A stretch of DNA of 6,587 nt from Lachnospiraceae bacterium (GTDB lineage Bacteria; Bacillota; Clostridia; Lachnospirales; Lachnospiraceae): positions 1 through 6,587 of the forward strand of contig JAFUXY010000333.1 of the NCBI GenBank assembly GCA_017477005.1. Reading direction: 5' to 3'. Each line of letters starts with the position of its first letter. Positions within the stretch are counted from its first letter, which is position 1. Below are positions 1 through 5,821 of this stretch, one piece after another. The notes beneath the pieces were generated by a model. The model ran no database searches. It had not been told where the DNA came from and saw only the letters and a program-made list of their open reading frames with translations. The translations under genes were made by a program, and so were the position numbers.

Positions 1-3
1 AAA

Positions 4-24
4 TTACCCCTTAAATAGGGGTAA
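4..24. repeat. Perfect inverted repeat / hairpin upstream of rnfD
   Basis: TTACCCCT (4-11) and AGGGGTAA (17-24) are exact reverse complements separated by the five bases TAAAT. On the plus strand the stem is followed by AGAAAAATA, with no T-run, so it does not look like an intrinsic terminator for plus-strand transcription. On the minus strand the stem is followed by at least TTT before the window ends. It could be an operator, an mRNA end or processing structure between an upstream gene and rnfD, or a terminator serving the other strand. The role is undetermined; only the symmetry is seen directly. Confidence 0.6.
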
Positions 25-97
25 AGAAAAATATGCACAATAGAAAAAGAGTGATATTTCGGGGGATGATGAATTTCCGAGAGCACTCAAGAAATAG

Positions 98-109
98 AAA
101 GGGGTGAGG
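98..109 (+). promoter_or_regulatory. Ribosome binding site of rnfD that fixes a TTG start
   Basis: AAAGGGGTGAGG resembles the anti-Shine-Dalgarno complement AAAGGAGGTGA with one base missing, and sits a few bases before TTG at 114. An in-frame TGA at 105-107 rules out any start further upstream, and no ATG lies between it and the conserved N-terminus, so TTG is the start. Confidence 0.75.
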
Positions 110-113
110 CAAT

Positions 114-1064
114 TTGGATACGATATTGAATGTTACGTCGAATCCCCATGTACGGGAAAAGACGGATACACAGAAGATCATGCTCTGCGTGATCGTGGCG
201 CTGCTTCCGGCCGCCCTTTTCGGAGTCTACAATTTCGGTTTTTCCGCGTTGATTCTGATCATGCTGTCGGTGGCGACCTGTGTTTGTTGTGAGTGGCTGT
301 ATGAAAAATTACTGCACAAGAAGAGTACCATTTCCGACCTGTCGGCTGTGGTGACCGGGCTGCTTTTGGCGATGAACCTGCCGAGTTCGCTGCCGTGGTG
401 GATGGCCATTGTGGGCAGCGCGTTTGCGATTATCGTGGTGAAGATGCTCTTTGGCGGTCTCGGGCAAAATTTTATGAACCCGGCGTTGGGTGGCCGCTGC
501 TTTTTGATGATTTCCTTTACCGGACCGATGACGGACTTTTCGAAGTTTGACGGGTTTGCCGGGGCGACGCCGTTGGCGCAGCTCAAGATGGGGGAATCCG
601 CAGATACCATGAAGATGCTGTTCGGTACGATCCCTGGAACGATCGGGGAGACCTCCGTGATTGCCCTGCTGATCGGTGCGATTATCATGCTGTTCTGCGG
701 CGTGATCGACCTGCGCATACCTGGTTCCTATATTGTGACCTTTGCGATTTTTACGCTTCTGTTCGGTGGGCACGGCATGGATATCAATTTCCTCGTGGCG
801 GAGCTCTGTGGCGGCGGCCTGATCCTAGGCGCGTTCTTCATGGCGACGGACTATGTGTCCTCCCCGATCACGCCGATGGGCAAGATCGGGTTTGGCATTA
901 TTTTGGGGCTGTTGACCGGCGTATTCCGGTTCTTCGGGCCTTCGGCGGAAGGCGTCAGCTATGCGATCATTTTCTCAAACCTGCTGGTGCCTTTGATTGA
1001 GCGTGCCACCATTCCGCGCGCTTTCGGTATTCCCAAAGAAACGAAAGGAGGCGACGCAAAATGA
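114..1064 (+). CDS. rnfD: Rnf complex subunit RnfD (FMN-bearing membrane subunit)
   Basis: RnfD is the integral membrane subunit of the ferredoxin:NAD+ oxidoreductase Rnf; it is related to NqrB and carries covalently bound FMN. The 316-residue product has the family's usual length and many hydrophobic segments (roughly residues 24-60, 75-112, 180-246, 256-300). The family signature NFMNPALGGRCF is at 119-130. The flavinylation site is DGFAGATPLA at 146-155, with T152 the expected FMN-carrying threonine; the residue three before it is Ala, where Ser or Thr is usual. Translation starts at TTG after a GGGGTGA ribosome site, and an in-frame TGA lies just upstream. The final TGA overlaps the ATG of rnfG (ATGA at 1061-1064), which suggests translational coupling. 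Assignment to RnfD rather than NqrB rests on length and on the neighbouring rnfG-E-A-B. Confidence 0.96.
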   Translation: MDTILNVTSNPHVREKTDTQKIMLCVIVALLPAALFGVYNFGFSALILIMLSVATCVCCEWLYEKLLHKKSTISDLSAVVTGLLLAMNLPSSLPWWMAIVGSAFAIIVVKMLFGGLGQNFMNPALGGRCFLMISFTGPMTDFSKFDGFAGATPLAQLKMGESADTMKMLFGTIPGTIGETSVIALLIGAIIMLFCGVIDLRIPGSYIVTFAIFTLLFGGHGMDINFLVAELCGGGLILGAFFMATDYVSSPITPMGKIGFGIILGLLTGVFRFFGPSAEGVSYAIIFSNLLVPLIERATIPRAFGIPKETKGGDAK

Positions 1065-1678
1065 ATGGGCAATTGATTAAAGATGCCATGGTTTTGACGG
1101 TGATCACTTTGGTCGCGGGATTGGCGCTGGGCTTTGTCAGTGAGATCACCAAAGAGCCAATCGCCCGCGCGGAGGCGGATGCCTTGAACCGGGCCTATCA
1201 GTCGGTATTTTCAGACGCTTTCGAATTCGAACCCTTGGAGGGCTTCGACGCGAAAGCCGCGACGGCGGTAGCGGTGGATGCCGGGTATGCCTCGGACGAC
1301 ATCACGGACTGCCAGGTGGCGAAGGGCTCGGATGGCTCGGCGCTCGGCTATATTATCTCTGTGACAACGCACGATGGATACGGCGGGGACATTTCCTTCT
1401 CGATGGGCGTGACAAACGAAGGCGTGATGAACGGCTATTCGATCACGAGCATTGGCGAGACGCCGGGTCTGGGTATGAAGGCGACAGAAGAGAAGTTCTA
1501 TAGCCAGTTCGAGGGCATTCCGGTAGGCACCTACGAAGTGACAAAATCTTCTCCGGCGGGGGAGAATGAGATCGAAGCCATCAGTGGCGCGACGATTACC
1601 TCCCGTTCGGTGACAAACGGTGTGAATGCGGCGATGGCGTATTTTGGAACACTGGAAGGAGGTGGAGACAGTGAGTGA
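1061..1678 (+). CDS. rnfG: Rnf complex subunit RnfG (extracytoplasmic FMN-binding subunit)
   Basis: RnfG is a single-span membrane protein whose soluble domain faces outside the cell and carries FMN bound covalently to threonine, passing electrons within Rnf. The 205-residue product has one N-terminal membrane segment (about residues 9-27) and then an FMN-binding domain. The conserved ETPGLGMK is at 133-140 and the flavinylation motif EAISGATITS at 172-181, with T178 the expected FMN attachment residue. The position usually occupied by Asp in the ApbE recognition pattern Dxx(S/T)GAT is Glu here. AAAGGAGG at 1044-1051 is nine bases before the ATG, which overlaps the rnfD stop. The lipoprotein ApbE encoded at 4736-5749 is the likely enzyme that flavinylates it. 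Confidence 0.96.
   Translation: MNGQLIKDAMVLTVITLVAGLALGFVSEITKEPIARAEADALNRAYQSVFSDAFEFEPLEGFDAKAATAVAVDAGYASDDITDCQVAKGSDGSALGYIISVTTHDGYGGDISFSMGVTNEGVMNGYSITSIGETPGLGMKATEEKFYSQFEGIPVGTYEVTKSSPAGENEIEAISGATITSRSVTNGVNAAMAYFGTLEGGGDSE
1656..1662 (+). promoter_or_regulatory. Ribosome binding site of rnfE inside the end of rnfG
   Basis: AAGGAGG lies within the last codons of rnfG, eight bases before GTG at 1671. It selects this GTG over the in-frame ATG at 1626, which has no comparable site and would add 15 residues unlike the family N-terminus. Confidence 0.85.
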
Positions 1679-2411
1679 TCTACGTATTGGTGAGCGTCTG
1701 AAAAACGGAATTCTGATCGAGAATCCGACGTTTGTGCTGATGCTGGGTATGTGTCCGACCCTAGCCGTCACGACCTCCGGGATCAACGGTATCGGTATGG
1801 GTCTATCGACAACGGTGGTGCTGACGCTTTCAAATTTATTGATTTCGATTTTGAGAAACGTGATTCCGGATCGCGTGCGTATGCCGGCCTTCATCGTGGT
1901 GGTGGCCTCGTTTGTGACGATGGTGCAGTTTTTGATGCAGGGCTATGTGCCGTCGCTGTATGAGAGCTTGGGAATCTATATTCCGCTGATCGTGGTAAAC
2001 TGCATTATCTTGGGACGCGCGGAGAGCTTCGCATCCAAGAATCCGATCATCCCTTCGACCTTCGACGGGCTCGGGATGGGGCTTGGCTTCACCCTTTCTT
2101 TGACGGTATTGGGGTCTCTGCGCGAGCTTTTGGGCTCCGGACAGATCTTCAAGGTACAGGTGCTGCCTCTGGCGGATGCCGCAGCGGGCAAGGCAGGCTA
2201 TACGCCGATTTCGATCTTCGTGTTGGCGCCCGGCGCATTTTTGGTGTTGTCGGTCATTGTAGCGGTCATGAACGTGGTGCGCAAGAAAATGGACGAGAGG
2301 GGTACGCCCCTGGCGCCGGCGCAGGGCTGCCTGACCGGTGAATGCGAGGGCTGCGCCTTCGTGTCGTCCTGCACCGGAAAATCTCAGAAACCGTCGGATA
2401 CGCAGGAGTAG
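1671..2411 (+). CDS. rnfE: Rnf complex subunit RnfE (membrane Fe-S subunit)
   Basis: RnfE is an integral membrane subunit homologous to RnfA (and to NqrD). In the membrane the two pair in opposite orientation and together bind a [2Fe-2S] cluster through two cysteines each. From the GTG at 1671 the product is 246 residues. The expected cysteines are C28 in LGMCPTLAVTTS and C111 in VNCIILGRAESFAS, and hydrophobic spans run through about residue 203. After a basic stretch (RKKMDER) the protein ends in a soluble tail with four extra cysteines, C220, C225, C228 and C234 (CX4CX2CX5C), which looks capable of holding a metal or Fe-S cluster. GTG overlaps the rnfG stop by eight bases. RnfE and RnfA share the pattern PSLY-SLG followed by PLI--NC-(I/V)LG. 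The tail's function is unknown. Confidence 0.95.
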   Translation: MSDLRIGERLKNGILIENPTFVLMLGMCPTLAVTTSGINGIGMGLSTTVVLTLSNLLISILRNVIPDRVRMPAFIVVVASFVTMVQFLMQGYVPSLYESLGIYIPLIVVNCIILGRAESFASKNPIIPSTFDGLGMGLGFTLSLTVLGSLRELLGSGQIFKVQVLPLADAAAGKAGYTPISIFVLAPGAFLVLSVIVAVMNVVRKKMDERGTPLAPAQGCLTGECEGCAFVSSCTGKSQKPSDTQE

Positions 2412-2412
2412 G

Positions 2413-2420
2413 AAAGGAGG
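2413..2420 (+). promoter_or_regulatory. Ribosome binding site of rnfA, used with a TTG start
   Basis: AAAGGAGG is six bases before TTG at 2427. No ATG or GTG occurs at the conserved N-terminus, so the strong site compensates for a weak start codon. Confidence 0.8.
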
Positions 2421-2426
2421 AAACCA

Positions 2427-3029
2427 TTGAAGGAATTATTTGTTATTTTAGTCGGCAGCTCCATCGTCAACAACGTCGTGTTGAGTCAGTTTTTGGGACT
2501 GTGTCCGTTTTTTGGCGTTTCGAAAAAGATTGAGACGTCGGCCGGTATGGGCGGCGCCGTTATCTTTGTTATCACGCTGGCCTCTTTTGTGACCTCCTTG
2601 ATCTACAATTTCATTTTGGTGCCGACCGGCTTTGAATATCTGCAAACGATCGTGTTCATTCTGGTGATCGCGGCGCTGGTGCAGTTCGTGGAAATGTTTC
2701 TGAAGAAGAATATCCCGTCTCTGTATTCGTCGCTGGGCGTGTTTTTGCCGCTGATCACGACCAACTGCGCCGTGCTCGGCGTGGCGATCAACAATATTGG
2801 CAATTATTACAACGATGAAGCCCTGAGCATTGGGATGAAGATTTTCTATGGCGTTGTCGATGGCTTTGCAACGGCGGTGGGCTTTACGATTGCCATTGTG
2901 ATCATGGCTGGTATTCGTGAAAAAATTGAATTCAATGACATTCCCGAACCGTTTCAGGGGTCTGCGATCGTGTTGGTGACGGCTGGATTGATGGCAATTG
3001 CGTTCTTCGGATTTTCGGGCGTGATTTAA
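2427..3029 (+). CDS. rnfA: Rnf complex subunit RnfA (membrane Fe-S subunit)
   Basis: RnfA is the partner of RnfE in the membrane core (homologous to NqrE). The 200-residue product is of normal family length and is almost entirely hydrophobic, with about six membrane segments. The two conserved cluster cysteines are C26 in GLCPFFGVSKK and C114 in TTNCAVLGVAINN. Together with C28 and C111 of RnfE they are expected to ligate one [2Fe-2S] cluster in the middle of the membrane. It starts with TTG, 15 bases after the rnfE stop, and ends with TAA whose last two bases form part of the rnfB ribosome site. No oddity was seen apart from the start codon. Confidence 0.96.
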   Translation: MKELFVILVGSSIVNNVVLSQFLGLCPFFGVSKKIETSAGMGGAVIFVITLASFVTSLIYNFILVPTGFEYLQTIVFILVIAALVQFVEMFLKKNIPSLYSSLGVFLPLITTNCAVLGVAINNIGNYYNDEALSIGMKIFYGVVDGFATAVGFTIAIVIMAGIREKIEFNDIPEPFQGSAIVLVTAGLMAIAFFGFSGVI

Positions 3030-3041
3030 GGAGGGAGACGT

Positions 3042-3890
3042 ATGAGTACAACAGGCGTAATATTAGCGATGGCGATTGTCGGCGCAACCGGCTGTATCAT
3101 CGGCTTTTTCCTTTGCATTGCGTCGGAAAAGCTGGCGGTAGAGGTGGATCCGCGCGAGTCGGCCATTTTGGACGTGCTGCCCGGCAACAACTGCGGCGGC
3201 TGCGGCTATGCGGGATGCTCAGGTCTGGCGGCGGCGATCGTGGCGGGCGAAGCGCCGGTGAACGGCTGTCCGGTCGGCGGCGACCCGGTAGCGGCAAAGG
3301 TAGGAGAGATCATGGGCGTGTCGGCGGAGGCCGGAAATCGGCAGGTGGCCTTTGTCAAATGCGCTGGCACCTGCGAGAAAGCAAAGAACAATTACAACTA
3401 TACGGGTATCGAAGATTGCTCGGCGATGGCTTTTGTGCCGGGCGGCGGGCCGAAAAGCTGCGACTATGGCTGCATGGGCTTTGGAAGCTGCGTGAAGGCC
3501 TGTCCCTTCGATGCGATCCATATTATCGATGGAATCGCAAAGGTGGACAGGGAGGCCTGCAAGGCCTGCGGAAAGTGTATCGAGGCTTGTCCGAAGCATT
3601 TGATCGAATTTATTCCGTATGAAGCGAAATTTGCTGTGGCGTGCAGCTCGCATGACAAGGGACGGGATGTGATGGCGGTGTGCGACACCGGCTGTATTGC
3701 CTGCCATCTCTGCGAGAAGAGCTGCAAGTTTGATGCCGTGCATGTCGAGGACAACGTGGCGCATATCGATCAGGGGAAGTGCAAGCGGTGCAGCCTTTGC
3801 GCGCAGAAGTGTCCGAAGAAGGTGATTCCTCAGCTTCATGGCAAACCGATCGTTCCGAAGGCCAAGCCTGCGGAAAAACAGAGTGCATGA
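3042..3890 (+). CDS. rnfB: Rnf complex subunit RnfB (polyferredoxin, ferredoxin-accepting subunit)
   Basis: RnfB is the cytoplasmic, membrane-anchored multi-cluster subunit thought to accept electrons from reduced ferredoxin. The 282-residue product has an N-terminal membrane anchor (about residues 5-26). A four-cysteine domain follows in the pattern CX2CX4CX16C (C51, C54, C59, C76; NNCGGCGYAGC). Next come C107, C111 and C126, then CX3CX5CX3CP (C140-C154) and CX2CX2CX3CP (C173-C183). A central group is C214, C218, C221, C224 and C228, and the last is CX2CX2CX3CP (C247-C257). This fits the long clostridial type of RnfB with several [4Fe-4S] clusters. The tail ends in a Lys/Pro-rich stretch. 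The ribosome site AAGGAGG (3028-3034) is seven bases from the ATG. RnfB closes the canonical operon; the next gene follows after only 33 bases. Confidence 0.96.
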   Translation: MSTTGVILAMAIVGATGCIIGFFLCIASEKLAVEVDPRESAILDVLPGNNCGGCGYAGCSGLAAAIVAGEAPVNGCPVGGDPVAAKVGEIMGVSAEAGNRQVAFVKCAGTCEKAKNNYNYTGIEDCSAMAFVPGGGPKSCDYGCMGFGSCVKACPFDAIHIIDGIAKVDREACKACGKCIEACPKHLIEFIPYEAKFAVACSSHDKGRDVMAVCDTGCIACHLCEKSCKFDAVHVEDNVAHIDQGKCKRCSLCAQKCPKKVIPQLHGKPIVPKAKPAEKQSA

Positions 3891-3923
3891 GAAAAATCCT
3901 GGTCAGAAAGGAGAAGGCAAGGA

Positions 3924-4637
3924 ATGAAAATCAAACGATGGAGAGGCTGCGTGAGTTTGCTGCTGGCCGTGGCGCTTGTATTGACCGGAGTGACACTTCC
4001 ACAAACCAAAGCGGAAGCGTCCACAGCGTATATGCGCAAGCTGGGAGTGACTTTTGGCATCAAAAAAGGGAAACCGTACCACTTCAAGCAAAAGCTGACA
4101 GGCGTTGGCAGCAAGGATATTACCTGGACTATGCGTGACTTCAAAGACAGAAAGTCCAAGAAGAGCGGATATCGTGAGCTGACAGTGGTGCTGGATTTCA
4201 AGAGCAATTTTTCCCTGTCTCCGGTGGAAGTGGATGCGGTTACGAGCACAGCCTATTCCCGGAAAAACCACAATTCTGGAGCCAATATGTGGTATGCGGT
4301 TGTGGATGGAGAGACGGGACGCGATGTGGAAGAGAAGAGCGACTTGAAGGTGAAGGTGAAGTCCAAGCGACTGAATTACAAATACAATACCTTCTATGGT
4401 TCCGATCTTCAAACCTGGCAGAATGTCGTCTATCTTTGGAGCAGCCGTTTGACGATTACCTATCCGGCGGATTATGAGGATCTTTGCATCGGATTTGGTG
4501 GCGGCAATGTCCTTTCCGGGGATCTGACAAAGGCAGACGGCGGATTTTGGACTGGAAAGACGCCATTCGGAAAGACGACTCACTACACCAAGGGCAAGGC
4601 CAACAGTCGTTGGGTGAGAATCTCTTCGCTGAGATAG
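3924..4637 (+). CDS. Exported protein of unknown function downstream of rnfB
   Basis: I do not recognise a named family. The 237-residue product has a clear signal peptide: basic MKIKRWR, a hydrophobic core at about 9-26, and a likely signal peptidase I site after AEA (residues 30-32). The mature part is about 205 residues, rich in Lys and aromatic residues, with alternating patterns that suggest beta-strands. Recognisable stretches are MWYAVVDGETG (122-132), LTITYPADYEDLCIGFGG (176-193) and FWTGKTPFGKTTHY (208-221). It has one mature cysteine (C188), and no lipobox, sortase motif or later membrane span, so it is probably secreted or loosely wall-bound. AAGGAG at 3908-3913 precedes the ATG by ten bases. 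I see no terminator or promoter between rnfB and this gene, so it is likely co-transcribed with the rnf genes. It vaguely recalls hypothetical exported proteins of gut Clostridia; that is memory, not a search result. Confidence 0.88.
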   Translation: MKIKRWRGCVSLLLAVALVLTGVTLPQTKAEASTAYMRKLGVTFGIKKGKPYHFKQKLTGVGSKDITWTMRDFKDRKSKKSGYRELTVVLDFKSNFSLSPVEVDAVTSTAYSRKNHNSGANMWYAVVDGETGRDVEEKSDLKVKVKSKRLNYKYNTFYGSDLQTWQNVVYLWSSRLTITYPADYEDLCIGFGGGNVLSGDLTKADGGFWTGKTPFGKTTHYTKGKANSRWVRISSLR

Positions 4638-4659
4638 ATTTGCACTGGCAAAAGAAAGG

Positions 4660-4700
4660 ATCCCCGGTCTTCATGCGGATGAAGCCGGGGATTTGTGTTT
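4660..4700. terminator. Probable bidirectional intrinsic terminator between convergent genes
   Basis: ATCCCCGG-T-CTTCAT (4660-4674) pairs with ATGAAG-CCGGGGAT (4679-4692) around a GCGG loop: 14 base pairs with one bulged T at 4668. On the plus strand it is followed by TTGTGTTT; on the minus strand it is followed by CCTTTCTTTT. It therefore suits the end of both the rnf-linked transcript and the apbE transcript, whose stop codons at 4637 and 4736 flank it. Confidence 0.85.
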
Positions 4701-4735
4701 GATGGATTTCTCTTGGTGGACAATTGTATGCTTTG

Positions 4736-5749
4736 TCAATATTCTTTGTACGGATACTTGCTGGAAAAACCGGAGGAATAATGCAGCGCATTGTCTTCTG
4801 TGATGAAGATAGCCTCGATGGAGGGGTCTGCTTCGACATAGGACATTCCATCCTCTAGGCCCATCAAAAACACCATGGTGGAGAGCGCGTCGCCGTCCGC
4901 GGAGGACTGGCTTAAAATGGTGACGGAATGGAGTCCATTGTCGCAAGGGTAGCCGGTATGTGGGTCGATGATATGGTGATAGAGGACTCCGTCGGCTTCG
5001 AAATACCGCTGGTATACGCCACTCGTCACGACCGATTCATCTTCCACATCGACCGAGACGATTGGAGTTCCATCGTCCGAAAACGGCTTTTGGATGCCAA
5101 TGGTGTAGTCGGTATGATCGGGTTTTTGGCCGAGCGTCAGCACGTTGCCACCCAGGTTGATCAGACCCGAGGTAATCCCTTCGTTTTCGAGATATTCTTT
5201 CATCTTGTCGGCAATGTATCCCTTTGCGATCCCTCCTAAATCAAGGGCTGCGTGGGGGTCGTTTAATGTGACCGTATTCCCGTCCGCAACGACGTTTTTG
5301 TAATCGACGTGTTTGGCAGCTTTTTTGATTTCTTTGGTCTTTGGAACCGTTTGCTTTTCAAAAGCCCACAGCGCCGACAGTTTTCCAATCGTAATATCAA
5401 AGCGTCCGCCAGATTTTTCGCCATAGGAGAGTCCTTTTTGGATCAGCTCTGCTGTTTCGGGATGCACCTCGATGGGTTCAAGGGGATGGGCGTTTATCTT
5501 TGAAACATCGCTGTCCGGCAGCGTGTTTGAGAAGTAGGATTCAAAGGTCTGCGCCATCTCCATACAATGGGACAGGGCATATTGCTTGGATGAGTCGTAG
5601 AGGGTGATGCCGATCACCGTGTCAAAATAGAAGCCGCTGTCGGAGATGGTGGCGGGTTTCTTCGGCGCGCATCCGGAGAGCGTCGGAATCTGTGCCGATA
5701 GAAATAGGATCGTACAAAAGAATAAGAGTGCGGGGATAGTTTTTTTCAT
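4736..5749 (-). CDS. apbE: FAD:protein FMN transferase ApbE (lipoprotein)
   Basis: ApbE (Ftp) transfers FMN from FAD to Ser/Thr of target proteins in a Mg2+-dependent reaction outside the cytoplasmic membrane; RnfG and RnfD are classic targets. The 337-residue product has a lipoprotein signal peptide with lipobox LSGC (C27 would be lipidated). Family motifs appear in order: FDITIGKLSALW (117-128), LDLGGIAKGYIADK (169-182), INLGGNVLTLG (197-207), TSGVYQRYFE (242-251), YHHIIDPHTGYP (257-268) and ADGDALSTMVFLMG (284-297). D287 and T291 lie in the conserved metal-binding region. The ATG at 5749 follows a modest AAGGTCAG ribosome site. It is read towards the rnf-linked genes and is separated from them by a shared terminator, so it is not in their operon, but its location and function point to Rnf maturation. 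No missing residue or frameshift was seen. Confidence 0.96.
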   Translation of the reverse strand: MKKTIPALLFFCTILFLSAQIPTLSGCAPKKPATISDSGFYFDTVIGITLYDSSKQYALSHCMEMAQTFESYFSNTLPDSDVSKINAHPLEPIEVHPETAELIQKGLSYGEKSGGRFDITIGKLSALWAFEKQTVPKTKEIKKAAKHVDYKNVVADGNTVTLNDPHAALDLGGIAKGYIADKMKEYLENEGITSGLINLGGNVLTLGQKPDHTDYTIGIQKPFSDDGTPIVSVDVEDESVVTSGVYQRYFEADGVLYHHIIDPHTGYPCDNGLHSVTILSQSSADGDALSTMVFLMGLEDGMSYVEADPSIEAIFITEDNALHYSSGFSSKYPYKEY

Positions 5750-5778
5750 AATCTGACCTTGATTCGCTGATGGGTAAG

Positions 5779-5804
5779 GTGGTTTGCCGTGCTTGACAAG
5801 CCAC
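5779..5804. promoter_or_regulatory. Imperfect dyad over the divergent promoter region, possible operator
   Basis: GTGGTTTG (5779-5786) and CAAGCCAC (5797-5804) are inverted copies with one mismatch (a G.U pair if transcribed). Inside lies a second small palindrome, GCTTG-A-CAAGC (5791-5801). The element covers the -35 box of the folate gene promoter and lies next to the start region expected for apbE. It may be a repressor or activator site; no known regulator motif is recognised. Confidence 0.4.
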
Positions 5805-5821
5805 TTCGTCTACTATATCAT
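5793..5821 (+). promoter_or_regulatory. Strong SigA-type promoter for the 5-formyl-THF cyclo-ligase gene
   Basis: TTGACA (5793-5798) is a perfect -35 box. After a 17-base spacer comes TATCAT (5816-5821), matching TATAAT at five of six positions. Transcription would start near 5828, giving a leader of about 35 bases before ATG at 5864. Confidence 0.8.

Noticed and set aside
4..40. Hairpin at the left edge as a terminator of an upstream plus-strand gene
   Set aside because: It is followed by A-rich rather than T-rich sequence on the plus strand.
33..107. Short open frame of 24 codons starting at ATG 33 between the hairpin and rnfD
   Set aside because: No convincing ribosome site, very basic composition without a recognisable pattern, and it ends inside the rnfD ribosome site. 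It might be a leader peptide, but nothing positive supports it.
1..113. SigA promoter ahead of rnfD
   Set aside because: AT-rich hexamers exist, but no -35/-10 pair with acceptable match and spacing was found.
1626..1670. N-terminal extension of RnfE from an in-frame ATG at 1626
   Set aside because: It lies within rnfG, lacks a ribosome site, and a strong AAGGAGG sits correctly ahead of GTG 1671, which gives the family-like N-terminus.
1211..1894. Long minus-strand open frame of 227 codons opposite rnfG/rnfE
   Set aside because: Arg/His-rich product without family likeness, opposite two clearly coding genes; a typical antisense shadow of GC-rich coding sequence.
3219..3839. Minus-strand open frame of 206 codons opposite rnfB
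   Set aside because: Antisense to a strongly conserved polyferredoxin gene, no domain and no promoter recognised.
3939..3950. Possible lipobox around Cys9 of the secreted protein
   Set aside because: The cysteine lies before the hydrophobic core, in a WRGC context, so it cannot be a lipoprotein cleavage site; an AEA signal peptidase I site follows the core.
3903..4583. Minus-strand open frame of 226 codons opposite the secreted protein gene
   Set aside because: The plus-strand frame has a ribosome site, signal peptide and terminator; the minus frame has none and its product is unremarkable.
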